The notes beneath the pieces are model-generated. The model was not told the DNA's origin and did no database searches. It saw only the letters and a list, made by a program, of their open reading frames with translations. Positions 25,613-38,242 of a stretch of DNA of 64,000 nucleotides are shown here, in pieces. Made by a program: the position numbers and the translations under genes. The first letter of the stretch is position 1, and the number at the start of each line of letters is the position of its first letter. This stretch comes from Spirodela intermedia. Its lineage: Eukaryota; Streptophyta; Magnoliopsida; Alismatales; Araceae. The stretch spans positions 3,110,001-3,174,000 of the forward strand of contig LR746269.1 in assembly GCA_902729315.2 (NCBI GenBank), given 5' to 3'.

Positions 25613-26520
25613 ATGGAGATGGAGAGAGAGGGGGAGAGAAGTAAGAGATTGAAGACCGGCGAAGATGTTAAGGAGCCAAATGAAACCAGAAAACAAACAA
25701 GATTAGAACAACCAAGAAGAAGAGGGCGATTATGAATGGTCTTAAAGAAGGCTGTAGACGAGACCAAACGAAGAAGGAGAAAGCCTGAAGCATACCTCAG
25801 CTAAGAGAGCAACCACAGGAGTGGGTGCCGGATAGCCTCCCCGTGGCCATAGGAAGAACGAAGGAGACAGGCCCCTAGTGTTTTAGTTATAGAACCAGAT
25901 ATCGACGGGGATGAAGAGGACGAAGAAGATACTCCCCCACATCCTCCGAAGATTACAGAAGCTCGCCATTCTGTTTCCTTTTTCTCTCCACCTTCCACCA
26001 TGTGTGCGACCATAACTCTCCCTCTCTCTCTCTCTCTCTCTCTACTCTCTGATCTGCCTGAGTGCAGTGAAAAGTAAAGGCTTCAAAAAAGGTGAAGAGA
26101 GGGGTGGGTGTATCGGCCAGAATTGAGAGGGGCGCTCGCCGCCAAGCCGAGACCGCAATAGACGTACCCTCCCCCTGCTCCTGGTCAACGACGAGAAAAC
26201 GTCTCAGTGGTCGCTGTCGGCGCCCCCCGACTCAAGCGGCGGAGCCCGGCTCCTTCACGGCATCCTCCCCTCTCTCCTTCATCAGCCACCTCTTCTTCTC
26301 CTTCCTCCGGCCGACCGCCGAACCCCTTTCCCATGCGCCACCGGACTCTGAGTTGTTCTGGGGTCTCGAGAAAGGCAGGAGAGCCTCAAGTGAGCAGACA
26401 AGAGTCCCATTTAGTCAACGCTAGAAAGTACATGAGGCCAGCAGACCATGAGGGTCATGGACGGAGAAACAACGGGTGGAGAACACCCGGCATGACCCAA
26501 TAAGACCTCACGATGTTTTA
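25061..26520. other. GC-richer, microsatellite-laden intergenic block
   Basis: The block contains GT/GA tracts (25424-25461, 25584-25608) and a CT tract (26021-26042). A GC-rich segment lies at about 26090-26420. Several frames stay open here, but they translate into low-complexity Ser/Leu/Arg/Pro sequence and match nothing I recognise. A plus-strand frame at about 25855-26070 encodes an acidic stretch (DIDGDEEDEEDTPPHPPKIT) without a start or clear splice sites. It could be a relic promoter or leader of a lost gene, or a noncoding transcript. Confidence 0.4.
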
Positions 26521-29050
26521 GCACAAATGAATTTCATGGCCATATGACGTAAGATAAACTTTAGATTTTCCCTTACAATTTCCTAATTAAGTATTCTAGC
26601 AATGTCCACTACCCACATTCCCCAACTCTTCAAAGTGCACTATATTCTCTCACCACAAGTTGGTCTGCTCAACACAAGATGATGGGTCACCACAACAAAG
26701 AGGGATTTTTATTATTTTGATCGTGGTTGGAAAAAATGCTGTTTATTTCTCAAGCTCAATAAAAATGCTCTAAAGTTATTGTGAGATATGTTGAGTTTAG
26801 AAGTCTAAACTTTTTTGATGATTATCTATGGAAGGGTAATTTAATACTTCCACAATACTAAAATTATATGTTTATCTATGGACAAAAGAGATCAATCAAG
26901 TTAAAATGAAAGTATAAGGCTAAGTAGTTATAACTAAAATTGATCAATTTCCTCAACGGCAAGGTGGTTGAAGATTTAATCTCGAATCTTTATGAATTAA
27001 ATTTTATATTGAAAATGTTATTACATATGGGAATGCAGCTAAACAATTGGAAGAAAATGACAAGAGAAAATATGAAACAAATCAAGAATTAATATTTAAA
27101 TATTCTTATTTTTTATTATTTAAATAATCAATGAGTTAATAAGTTCATTTAAGGGAAAAATGGTCTATATTACTAACTTAGATCACTAAAATAATATTTA
27201 CATGTAAGATGAAGATGCAAGAAAAATATAGGTGTATGAACTCCACTTGACTTATGAGAACCAACCAATAGAAAACTAGATGAAGTTGCATTAAGTGAAC
27301 TTGTTTATCACATGATGGAGCCACCATCTTCTATTTGATCTACCTTCTTAGCAAAAGTAGGTGAGGGGAGATCCATTGAGAGAGGGAAGACACATGATAA
27401 AAATAAGACTACTATTGGGTATGATTCAAAAAATACCTAACTTGAGAGATAAGATCAACTAGTTTTTATGCCCTCTTGCCTTATGAAAGATTACAAGTAT
27501 ACCTTGTAACACACAATAAAAGAGAATAAGTTTTAACTTCTACTGCTCTAATTGTTGGGCTAGTGTGCAGCCCCATAGGTCTGTTGCTAGTTTGCCTCAA
27601 TAAATCTTAGAAGAAATATGAGTCATATATCAATAATCTCCACCTTGGCAAATATTTCATCCATCTTGAAGGTTACACCTTAGTGCTCAATAAAATACCT
27701 TTTTAAGAAAAAAATTCACCTTCTCAACAAGATGAAGCTTGCAACTAGTCTGGTCAACATAATTATATTATTCTTTGTAGTCTGAATTTTTTCTATGGAA
27801 ATATTTATTAAATTAACCAACTCCCATATTTAATCAAATCATACATTAGTATGTTTTGTTCTTACATGATACACTTGATTCCTTATTAAATAAATGATTA
27901 TTTGACTGTCCTAATGTGAAGCAAATATACTTTGATTAATATTGAGTTCCTTCAATAATCTTCTTATCCACAAAGCTTACTTATCAACATCATCTACTAT
28001 CATACACTCTATTTTGAATTTTGCTTCTAATTGAAAGTTTACTTTGAATTTGAGTACTTATCAACTTTTTACAATATAGACTCTATGAGCCTATATCACC
28101 TTGCTAGAAATCAAGGCTTTAGTAACCTTACTCACACATCATAAATGCATCATAGATATTGTATTGCAACAAGTTAAATGATAAGAAAGTATTTACTCAA
28201 GTTGAACCAAATACGTCACCTTAAGAATCATGGAGATTGTGTCGGATGAAGGTGAATATGATGTCATATTTTAAAGGCTTGAGTAGCAGAATGCTGGTCA
28301 ATAAAGATTATGCTCAAAATCATTTCTTCGTTAGAGAAGGATGAGAAGGAAAAATAAGTCACTTTCTCATTCTACTGTTATGACTTGATTTGGGTGAAAT
28401 ACCCTTTTATAGACTTGTGCTCTATAGTCTAGGCCATCTTTCTAACAACTCTTTGAGAGTTGGGTCACGTTGTAGTTTGGGCCTCAATTGCTCTTGCTTT
28501 CTAGACCTAGTCTTTAGGACAAGATTTTCACAAGTGATTCATACGCTGAAATTTTCTTCTCTACAATGTTTATTTGCAACCTCAAATTTTCCACCGAAAG
28601 ATTATCTTATTTCTGTAAGATATATCAATTGAAAAAAGTATTTTAATTCAATGACTAAATATTATGAACAAATGAATCAATTATAATTTAATAAAAAGTT
28701 TAAAAATAGTAAAAAATTTCTAGATTGATCACGGTGATGTAATATAGTATCGAATAATATTTCAAATCTTCTTCAAAAAATATGATTTTTTTATAAATTT
28801 TAGACTAAGAAATAAAAATGTTAGGATTGCATAGAAATAGAGTTTCACTCGGTGATCCTTATGTAAGCAATTACAGACAATTTAATTGGTTAAATTAAGA
28901 TCTATAAAAGTCAGAAAAATCATAATCAAAAGAAGAATAATTTAGAAAGTGAAAATTACATAAATTATTACTAAATGAAATGAGAACTAAGTTGAAAGCT
29001 AAAAAGTTAGAGTTTCAGCCTCACGATACTGATCGTTGAAATTCTATATT
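26521..29050. other. AT-rich gap with no recognisable gene
   Basis: This is long AT-rich sequence with short, random open frames. It probably consists of decayed transposon debris; the one suggestive piece is listed at 27200-27660. Confidence 0.5.
27200..27660 (-). mobile_element. Possible decayed copia-type 3' LTR edge
   Basis: On the minus strand, CAAGGTGGAGATTATTG near 27640-27660 resembles the purine-rich tract plus LTR start seen in many plant copia elements. It is followed by several hundred bases with an LTR-like tone (TGTGTTACAAGG, GGCATAAAAAC). No coding remnant, second LTR or target duplication is visible, so this is a weak call. Confidence 0.25.
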
Positions 29051-29056
29051 TTAAAA

Positions 29057-29340
29057 GGGTTATCGAACAATGTCTACAGCCTCAAAGGCTCTCCTTAGAC
29101 ATAGACGATCTAGGCATTCACTAGATCTCCTTTTAAAGTTCAAGAAATAATGGTGGAAGTTAAATTAATTAAAAAATGGTAAAATAGTGTTCCAACGTCA
29201 TGATGGCGATGCGTTGGTGATGCATCAAAATCCTAAGTGTTTGAGAGGATTGTCGTGTAGTGTCTATAGCCTCGAAAGCTCTCATTAGACAAGGACGATG
29301 TGGACAATCTCTAGATCTTCTTACGAAGTCTAGAGATCGA
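29057..29340. repeat. Diverged ~94-bp direct repeats with 190-bp period
   Basis: A block at 29057-29150 (TGTCTACAGCCTCAAAGGCT, then CTCCTTAGACATAGACGAT) recurs at 29247-29340 (TGTCTATAGCCTCGAAAGCT, then CTCATTAGACAAGGACGAT). Both continue into an ACTAGATCT or CTAGATCT box. They are two diverged copies of an unknown repeat. Confidence 0.7.
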
Positions 29341-31645
29341 TGAAATGGGTCGTCGTATTGTCTCTAACAACTGTCACTTGGTAGAGTGAAAAAATAACGA
29401 CTTTGCAACTCTCTAACAACTATCATCTAACATAGAAGAACTAGATGGAGGTGGGGCACATGTCAAGGAGCTTCATCCTTAAGTCTGTGCAACAAGAGGA
29501 GGTTATTCATCGCATCTAGTACGCTCTTAGACAGATCGTCCTCTTCCCAACAACAACTTATTTGTCGATCAATCGGAGATGATTTACTTAATAGATTCGT
29601 GATCTTTTATCACAAATCGTTCAGTAATTTTAGTAATAATGCTCTATAAATCACGTTGATGAGATTTTCGTCAATGATTGAGTGGTTCTGGCGAGTTAAT
29701 TCTTCACCGACGATTTACGGAAAAGTTGCAATTTAATAGATAAAAATATGAATTTTAGCTCTGGTAAGATTCAAACTTGCGGCGGTCACCCACTTACATG
29801 AAAGAGAGAGAGAAATAAGTACTATAATACCCTTATAAAGTGATGTCATCATGGTATATTGTTGTTTTAACTAAGGATATTTTAGGTATTGAAATAATCG
29901 ACACCATGAGGAAGGTGACACGAGTTAAGTCTCACGTCGATTGTACACCGAAGTTTTAGGCGAATATATAATAATATTAGATTAAAAAATAATGAGTCCC
30001 TTTCTCCTACGTATACGACCACTCCTTACCCCACAGCTAGTTAGCCATTGGTGATGTAGAAGGGGAGTGGCGCACACGTGCCCTCATCGGTCCATAGCCG
30101 CTTGAGCTCCTACTCACGGCTCTATCCCAACTGCACTTCTGACCCACTTGCAGGCCCGGGTCCTCCTTTTTTCTATTTTATTTATTTTATTTTATTTTTC
30201 TTTATTTATCTCAAAAATAAGATTATAAAAATCATATAAATTTATATAAAATCATATAATTAACCAAAAACTCACATTAACTAACTAAAAACCATTTTTC
30301 ACCAATTAATATAAATATAAGTCTATTTATTATAATTTAAGATTAAAACTATATTATTTATTAATTATTAACTCATGATAATGAAGACATAAATAACCTT
30401 CCTTTGAGCCACCTAAAGCTACATTTGGAAATTGTGTATCAACTTCACCCCACTACTTAGTACCTAATTTTCCTATCCTATATACCTATTATCTTTTATA
30501 GGATCATCTTTCATCTATTTTCCATGTTACTTATGATATGCCCAACTCTCAAGCCTTTTTCTTCTTCTCCTTTGTGATGTCATTTCTTTATGATATTTTT
30601 TCTTTATTATCTCCTTTGTTTCTTTCACTAGCATGGGAGGACCTATTTTCATTCTGATTGCAAGAAACTCTTGATGTTGTGCACAATTACTACGTAATTC
30701 CCTCTTTATTGTGGGAAATCATCTTTGCATGGCAAAGGCATTTTGATTGAAATATATTATAAAGGCCATGACACAATTTTTGCACAAGCCCTCTTATACA
30801 TCAAGAGCATCACATTAGACCAACATTTCCTTATTTTATGAAAAATCAAATCTCTCATGTACTGTACTTACTTCGTTCACCCCTGAAAATAAATAAATAA
30901 TATATATATGAGGTTTTGTTTGTCTTGTGTTTCATTGACATAGTTTTTCATAGGATTTGTTGGTCGTCTTCATCATCCCCTACTTTATGTAGATTCGTTC
31001 ATGTTTCATCCACTATTGTGAGGAGATTCTACACCATTCTAGTATATTCTAGTCATTTGTCTATTCTTGAGAGGAAGCTATCGTAAGTAACATGTACCTC
31101 TTTGTCACCCCCAATTTTCCATTAACCCTGCACCATTTCTTTTTTGTGCCATTCATCCTTTCTCTTCTCTCTTTTACCTATAATTACCCACACTCGAGTT
31201 TATCTTGACCTAAAAATTTACTCTCTTGGTACACATTTGACATCCTATGTGATAATGGGAGGAGAAGAGTGATTGCTTTAGACTTTCAGTTGGAAGGAAC
31301 CCTAGTGGGAATCTCTAGAAATTGAGTAGCCACTCATAGTGAGAGAAATCCTACTGGTGAAAGATACGAGGGCCACTTTTACTAAGATGGTGAGAACTTT
31401 TCACAATGATAATATCATACCTAGAGAAAAGTAAACTTCCTTCCTCATGACCACTAGCTCTTTCCAATGCCACAAAGGAATTGGTAATAGGTGCTCAGCA
31501 TTTTATGGGGATATTCATACTTAGAGGTGTGATGGATACTCTAATAACTTCATACTTGTATCTTTTTGCTTCAAGAATGGATGGATGACCTAAGGAGAAC
31601 ATAGAAGGCATTGCTAAAGGACTAACACTGAGTTAAGTTGAGGGG
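29341..31645. other. AT-rich gap, no gene recognised
   Basis: The sequence is AT-rich apart from a short GC-richer island near 30040-30160. The last 500 bases look like the noncoding 3' end of an LTR element, because they run into a purine tract and an LTR-like boundary at 31640-31650. No conserved protein fragment was found. Confidence 0.45.
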
Positions 31646-31646
31646 T

Positions 31647-31732
31647 GTTGATAACATGATAAATGTGCCCACAATTCCATGCATTTGATATCACTTTAAC
31701 CATCTACATCTAGAATTTATCATGTTATCAAC
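31647..31732. repeat. Perfect 18-bp inverted repeat with 50-bp loop
   Basis: GTTGATAACATGATAAAT (31647-31664) is exactly complementary to ATTTATCATGTTATCAAC (31715-31732). It could form a hairpin. It lies at the left edge of the candidate LTR. Confidence 0.9.
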
Positions 31733-32516
31733 TAAATTATGTGAATATTTTTGAATTTTATATGAATATCATTATATGCATATTATGGATGTCTTTGATT
31801 GACTATGCTTGATTTCTATGAAGTTGAATAATTTTATTACTGATGAATATTCTCAAGTTCCCTGTGTGCAGAAATTTACAAGAGCTAAATGAAATAACTA
31901 CCAATGGGTTAGAGTTCTCCATAGGATTTTAAAGCTTATTTGTTGGGCCAAAATGGACCAGTTCTAATTTTGGGTTTCAAAAGATCAACTAGAGGGATGT
32001 GGGCCACGTTTTGTCCTCATCCACTAACCCTTCTAATTTTTCTCTTAAAGAACACGAAATTCAGATCATGGGAGCTCTCAACCAATCAGAAAAAAGGAAG
32101 AAATAGAATGAAGAAAAGTTGATAAATGATAAGAGGGCATTTTAGTAATTATATGCCCTTTATAAATATTCTCTCCCTCTCCATTTCCCACCCTATTCTG
32201 GACGCGCTCTTTTCCAGCTTTTATAGAGGGATGTGGGCATTTTCCAAGATCCGGGGTATCCACCTTGATAGATGTAAGTCGTTTTGAAGCGTTCACTCTT
32301 GTTCTTCCCCTTGTTGCAGTGAAAAATGCCAGATTCTGGGGGAATATAAAGATCTGAGAGGAGGAAGAAATCTTGAGGGCTCAAATGACGAACATCAGCA
32401 CCAATCCTCTCTCTATACCTCTGAACCCCCTCCTCTTTCCGCCGTCTCCCATCGCTCTGTCTTCCGTTCCGCCAGCTCCAGCCGCTCCACCTTTCCCTCT
32501 GTTTTCGCCCACCGTT

Positions 32517-32618
32517 CCTTCTCTCTCCGCCTTCTCCGGTAGCCTCCTTCTCTCTCCGCCTTCTCTCGTAGCCTCCTTCTCTCTCTGCCTTCTCCCGTAG
32601 CCCCCTTCTCCCTCTGCC
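32517..32618. repeat. 29-bp tandem repeat, about 3.5 copies
   Basis: Units start at 32517, 32546, 32575 and 32604, each beginning CCTTCTC and carrying a TCTC(C/T)(C/G)GTAGCC-like end. The last copy is partial. The array lies in the CT-rich part of the candidate LTR. Confidence 0.85.
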
Positions 32619-32827
32619 ATTGAGCGTGTGCGGGATGCGAGTGGCCACAGCCCGCCGCCGTGCGTCTGCCGACAGCCACCGCGTGCCCGCCGTCTCTCTC
32701 TCTCAGCTTACGAACGTAACCGAGATTCCCAAATTTCGGTTAAGTCCGGAAGCGGTCAAAAGCGATCCGGGACCCGCGTAACACCTTGCCTAGTCCTCTC
32801 CCTCAGCCGCCGACCGCCAACTGTGGA

Positions 32828-33711
32828 CAAAGTAAAATTAATTATTTATTTTCGCATTTTAAAAAAAGGGACAAATTAAAATTAGAGACAAATACTAAAA
32901 AAATGTTAATTAATCTTTTGCTGCATTTTCTGTACTAAGTAGCATTCCATAAAATTCTGGGAAAATTATATAAGCTCTCTAAAATATTGAAAAACTCTCA
33001 AAGAGTGAATTCCTAACTTCTAAATCTATTTCTATTATTTCTAAGACTAAAAGATCTGAAATTGAACTCTTGCCTCTTTGTGGATCAACTCCTTACTTGC
33101 TTTATTTATGATATAGAGTAATTAAGTGTAAAAAATTTATAAACAAAGTTGATTAAATCTGAATTGAAATAGTGACACAAAAATCCTTAAATTAGATTTA
33201 TCAGTTACTTCGGTTGCATCACAACTATTATAAAATTAGTGTCTTTCTATATCAATTCGTAAGTTGACTTGAATTTAAAAGGCAGTTATAGGCTATTAAA
33301 CCTTAAAATGAGAAATTAAAAGATTTTATTAAAATTTTTAGTTAAATTATTCTTTTTGAAAAATAACAGTTTGACCTTTGTGAATGATTGCCATCAATAA
33401 GTAATCTTATGTATGTAATTTTTGTTACAATGAGTTGTATTCGGCAATTTAATGAAAAATCCCCAATGATGGACTTTAATATATGATGTAGTTTTATTTT
33501 CCCTTTAAATAATTTAATTATTAAAAATTAAGTAAATTTAAATAATTTTGAAAGTTCATTCTAAATTTGACATGCTTAAACTAGTATTTCAAGTTTATTC
33601 TCTCTCTCTCTCTCCCTCCCTCTATCAGGGTCTTCTCTCACATCATCCCGTCCTCACGTTTTCTCTCGCATCATTCTACAGATAAGGGAGCCCGGGGCTG
33701 ACACGGACTGA
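32828..33711. other. AT-rich upstream flank of the epimerase gene
   Basis: This is AT-rich sequence without exons, ending in a short CT tract near 33600-33616 and the GC-richer proximal promoter of the RPE gene. Confidence 0.5.
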
Positions 33712-33719
33712 CACGTGGC
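33712..33719. promoter_or_regulatory. G-box (CACGTGGC) in the epimerase promoter
   Basis: A perfect CACGTGGC lies about 185 bp before the RPE start codon. G-boxes are bound by bZIP/bHLH factors and are common in light-regulated photosynthesis genes. The site is seen; its role here is inferred. Confidence 0.5.
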
Positions 33720-33850
33720 AGTGACCCTCTGGCTCCTCTCCCCCTAGCGTGTGGCCGCAGGCTCAGCTGATGACCCAAAAGAAGACGAACGGCGGAGCAG
33801 CACCTACCCGCCAAGCAAGAAATTTGGCAGTGAGCAGGGAAGAGATTGTA

Positions 33851-33901
33851 GAGTGAGAGAGAGGGAGAGGGAGAGGGAGAGGGAGAGAGAGAGAGAGAGA
33901 G
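33851..33901. repeat. GA-rich tract abutting the RPE start codon
   Basis: A GA/GGGAGA tract of about 50 bp forms the end of the 5'-UTR and runs directly into ATG at 33902. Confidence 0.9.
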
Positions 33902-36900
33902 ATGGCAGCCGCGGCTTCTTCCCCCTCTTCTTCCTTGTGCGCCACCACGGTGCTGCTCCGGAAGGGGAACCTCAACGGCGGCGGCCGCCTCGCGACGCAC
34001 TCCCTCTTGTTTGCCACTCGTCCGGGCAAGGCCGCCCAAAGGTGTTTCTCGTCCTCAGTTTCTCATCTCTTGCCTTTCCTTACGTTTCGACTCCTCGATC
34101 CTTCAAGGGAATTCCATAGAAGCTCTAGGACCATTCGGGGAGGATTCGAAGTGCCGGGTGTGATGAGAACTGCTTATTTGTGGCCGAAGAGATTTGAATC
34201 CCACATCTATCCTGATAGAAGCGGTGGAATTCGATAGAATCTTTGTGTCGCTTGCACGTTTTCTTTCGCACTTGGGAATGATTTTCAGCTTCAGCAGACT
34301 ATTTTATCTCCGCCTCTTCTTGGATAAAACCTTGTACGTTATGCTGTTATGAGCCTTCAGAACTTATCATTTAGTTGTTCCCAACTGAACGACTGTATAC
34401 TTTTTCCTCTCTAGATCTGCTCTTTAACCAGATCTTCAGAAGGATCGCCGTCTCCTGTTGATGCCTCCTTGAAAAATTCTAGCCGTCTTCCTCCTGAGAT
34501 AAAAGCGGATATCCATCAGCTTGCATCCATTTCTTCCAAGTCCCATTGAATTCTAAACAGGGATCTCTCCTGTTTCCCACCATTCAAATACCCGTTGAGA
34601 TAACACCTCTGTCCTGCAGCTGCCCTAGGAGAGGAAAAGATAGTGAAGAGGGCCGGAATTGATGATTCGATCACAGAACTACACTCTAGATTTTGGCACT
34701 AATTACTGGGGAAAAACCCAATAATGAGATAGGTGCCTTTACATGCGACTGCCAATATCTCTCGGAATCAATTTCTCAAAACAACAAATGATGGGATTCT
34801 TGATGTAATAAAACATGAAGCTAGACTGGGTAGTTCAAGGCATGCTGGCCCTGCATTTCAATGAGGTTCCTACTATGTTCATCAGATTACTGTTTTGTTA
34901 AATACCTGCTCTTTTTTTTCAGTTGACTATAATCAATTGCTAGTAGTCTATTCGAGAACAACTCCATCTTCAATCCCAGGAGTGTTGCGATTGAACTCTG
35001 AGAATCGTCCCAATTTTGTGAACTTATTGAAAGATAAAGGAATTCTCGGCCATTTATTGGTTCAAAAATCCTAAAAATCATCCAGATGATTTTACTGATC
35101 CTGTTTAATTTATGGTTCAGGAGGAGGCCACAAACCACAGTAAGAGCGACTGTGCGTGTTGATAAATTCTCAAAGAGTGACATCATCGTTTCTCCTTCTA
35201 TTCTCTCTGCCAACTTCTCAAAGCTGGGGGAGCAGGTTAAATTCTTCAACTTGGAATATATTTAAGAACCCTGTTTTAATATATGAACTCTCATCTTCAT
35301 CCGAATCTACTGGGAAAAAAATGATTCAGGTGGGTATTTGATATTTAGTCATGTTATTTCTGTGGCTATCTCCTGATGCTTGATTTCCATTCGTTCTCTT
35401 TCCTCATTTTTGTAAATTTTCTCATTTGCCTCTTATTAAATCCATCAAGCTATACCTGTATTTTTTTATCATCTTTCTCTATCGTCTTTCTATATCCTGA
35501 AGTTCACATGTGGGATATTTACTACTAATAGGAACTAAATCTGCCCCATTGTTCAGGTGAAAGCAGTCGAGGTGGCAGGATGTGACTGGATCCACGTGGA
35601 TGTGATGGACGGTCGCTTTGTGCCAAACATTACCATTGGACCCCTCGTAGTTGACGCCCTTCGCCCAGTGACTGAACTTCCGTTGGACGTGCATTTGGTA
35701 TTACTGATATTATCATTTATAGTTTTTTACTTTTCAGAGAAGTTTATCTGGTCGCGGAAAGTATTACTTTCGAGCCATCAGTGTTTCTTCTGTCCAAGCT
35801 TTTAGTGATGAAGATCTCATTGTTGCAGATGATTGTTGAGCCAGAGCAGCGAGTGCCTGACTTCATCAAGGCTGGGGCTGACATCGTTAGTGTTCATTGT
35901 GAGCAATCCTCAACCATCCATTTGCACCGAACTGTTAATCAGGTATGAACACGGTTCTTCTCCAGCAGCTCTACTAGGCATGCCAATTTTTTTAAAATGG
36001 GTGTATGAGATCTCAGCCACGACGATGCTTTTACCATTTTGTCGAACCTGATTGACTCATATAAAGTATCAAGAAAAAATAGCTTGGTTCACCGATAATG
36101 AATCTGTTCCTTTAAATAGCAGCGACTGGAAGTTCAGTAATTTCTGAGCAGATTCCTTCTATCATTTCATAAAGTTTATCTTCTGCTTCATTATTCAGAT
36201 TAAAAGCCTTGGAGCGAAAGCTGGGGTAGTCTTGAACCCTGCCACACCCTTGAGTGCCATAGAATATGTTCTTGATGGTAAGAGCCCCTCCCTTTGGCCT
36301 CTGCACTAGGGAATCCTAAGATTCGAGCTCTTCCAATTTGAAAGACCAGTTATTTCCAACTTGATTTGGATATGCTGCCATTGATCCGCACCAAGCTCAT
36401 ATCCCAGTTTGGCTTTTAACAGTGGTTGATCTTGTCCTGATCATGTCGGTGAACCCTGGCTTTGGTGGTCAGAGCTTCATCGAAAGCCAAGTGAAGAAAA
36501 TTTCCGAATTGAGAAGATTATGCGCTGAGAAGGTACAGCCGAAGAGTGTGATCAATCTGGCCTCTGAACTAAGTAGCTCAAGTTTTCGTACTTTCTATAT
36601 CTGACCATGGAGCTGATGATTCCAGGGAGTGAACCCGTGGATTGAGGTAGACGGCGGTGTCACCCCATCAAATGCTTATAAGGTGGGACGAAGCCTTTGA
36701 AATTTTCTGCATGATTTCCAAAGTCAAGTTTTTTCCATAATTCCTCTCATTTCTACTGACGGGATTCTTCTGGGGAATCTGTGGGTTCCCAGGTGATTGA
36801 AGCTGGAGCCAATGCTCTCGTCGCCGGCTCCGCTGTCTTTGGAGCTAAAGACTATGCCGAGGGTAAGATCATAACACTGGTTGTACGATTAGGAAGCCAA

Positions 36901-36985
36901 TCTCATCTCTCTGATCATCTTTTCCGGTGGTGCAGCCATAAAGGGCATCAAGACGAGCAAAAGGCCCGTGGCACTGCCTGTTTGA
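33902..36985 (+). CDS. RPE: Ribulose-phosphate 3-epimerase, chloroplastic, 9 exons
   Basis: The enzyme interconverts ribulose 5-phosphate and xylulose 5-phosphate in the Calvin cycle and the pentose phosphate pathway. Exons: 33902-34041, 35121-35235, 35557-35697, 35829-35942, 36199-36277, 36423-36532, 36626-36682, 36793-36862, 36936-36985. They give 291 residues, the usual size of the plastid form. Residues 1 to ~60 are Ser/Ala/Thr/Arg-rich with few acids, as in a chloroplast transit peptide. The TIM-barrel follows with [29 protein letters not shown] (His98 and Asp100 in the metal and catalytic site), DVHLMIVEP (His131), [15 protein letters not shown] (Asp242) and the phosphate-binding LVAGSAVFG. 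It ends in SKRPVALPV. All introns are GT-AG and all phases match. A G-box and a GA-rich leader precede the ATG. No defect was seen. Confidence 0.96.
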
Positions 36986-37440
36986 GTCTTCTGAGTCCTC
37001 TAGAACCCAGCTATTTTATTGCCGGTATGTAATCCATCTTAAACCCTAACTCTAAAGTCTAACTGGGATCCAGAAATCTTGGGCCAATTGATCCATTTAA
37101 TTGCCCGATTTTTTGACGACCCTGTTCATTAGTTCTTGGCTGTTCATCTTCCTGGGGGCTTACTGTGGGACTCTCTGATCTACCTCCTCTGAAGATGGGC
37201 AGGTGCCGCCAGATGATCCTCGCTGGAGTTTGGCGGCGCCGTTCAATAATGGGGATCGCAGACTCCCTCTGGTTGGCTTTCATGGGAGTGCTTCAATCCC
37301 GGCCCACATATTTTTCATGTTCTTCACCTGTTTTCATAACCCGGCTTCTGCAAAGTGGGCTTGCTCAACCAGGAGAAAAATTATAAATTCTCGTTTCCAC
37401 CTAAGTTTGCTCCATATTTCCAATGTAACAGGGAATTAGT

Positions 37441-37480
<40 letters not shown>

Positions 37481-38242
37481 GTGGTCCTAGGGAATCCCTA
37501 CGGGTGAATATCTTCCCTCTATTTGCTGACTTGGAGGAGGATGTGGCATGCCCTATCCGACGTGGCACCTTACAATGTTTCTCATAAATTGAAAAAATAG
37601 AAAATATAAATATGACCTATCTGGATTGGGTGCTTTTGACCAGAGAAAAATATGACTCGCATGATTTTCATCAAAGTTTGGACCATATTTTTCATGTATT
37701 ATGTTGATTACCTAAACCCTTAATAGGGTTTTTATTTACATGCACACGTGGAAGATGTATGGCAGGCCCATATTATTTTTTACATGGCTTTCTTACAAAT
37801 TGGATAACCGAAATTATAGATATGCCTCATTTATATAACCTATAAACCAATCAATGATATTTAATATATTAATCATTTAACCCTTCTGGCCATTTTTAAT
37901 TTGAAGAGTACCCCCCCCCCCACCCCCACACACATTCTTAGCCTAAAACCCCAGACCAAAAGAGAATAAAAATTAAGACCCTGTAATCACCAAAATCAGG
38001 TTTCATATTTTTTATACCCAAAATATGAGAAATTGTGATAATTTAAGATGGATACCGCTCGATGATTGTCGATTCGATCAGCCCGACCCTTTTCAACTGA
38101 GCCAAGGAGGGTCTGCACGGGTCGGGTGGGGCCAAATCGTTGACCCGCTCAGTCCGGTCCCATCCCGATCCGCTTTATAACGGTCGGGTCGGATCCGACG
38201 CTATCCCAACGAGTCGGATCGTTGGAAGCCTTTGCCCTTTCA
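36986..38242. other. Intergenic: RPE 3' flank and upstream region of the next gene
   Basis: The region has an (AT)n tract at 37444-37478, a poly-C run near 37911-37921 followed by CA-rich sequence, and a GC-rich stretch at 38080-38220 with repeated GTCGGGT/GACCCG-like words. No exon is recognised. Confidence 0.6.
37444..37478. repeat. (AT)n microsatellite
   Basis: This is an uninterrupted AT tract of about 35 bp in the RPE 3' flank. Confidence 0.95.

Larger units (their letters stand above)
31646..32827 (+). mobile_element. Candidate gypsy-type LTR (solo or 3' remnant)
   Basis: A purine tract (TTGAGGGG) is followed by TGTTGATAACATG, a boundary typical of an LTR start. About 510 bp later a TATAAATATTC box (32161) is followed by a CT-rich leader-like stretch, as in an LTR U3/R region. 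The right end is not defined; the TGTGGACA ending near 32827 is only a guess. No coding part and no target duplication was found, so it is either a decayed 3' LTR or a solo LTR. Confidence 0.35.

Noticed and set aside
26092-26503. Overlapping ~100-codon frames in a GC-rich block
   Set aside because: The Arg/Ser/Pro-rich composition reflects the base composition. No start, splice signals or family motif support a gene.
26950-27000. Possible tRNA-derived SINE (GGCAAGGTGGTTGA resembling box A, CTCGAATCT resembling box B)
   Set aside because: The boxes are too close together, box B is poor, and no A-tail or target duplication is visible.
29755-29800. tRNA-like TTTGAATCTTACC word on the minus strand
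   Set aside because: No cloverleaf can be drawn around it; a single T-arm-like word is not enough for a tRNA call.
32193-32680. Several overlapping minus-strand frames rich in Gly/Glu/Arg
   Set aside because: They are translations of the 29-bp CT-rich tandem repeat, not a gene.
33671-34119. Alternative frames around the RPE first exon
   Set aside because: They are explained by the RPE start exon and the GA-rich leader. Only the frame from 33902 joins to the conserved epimerase exons.
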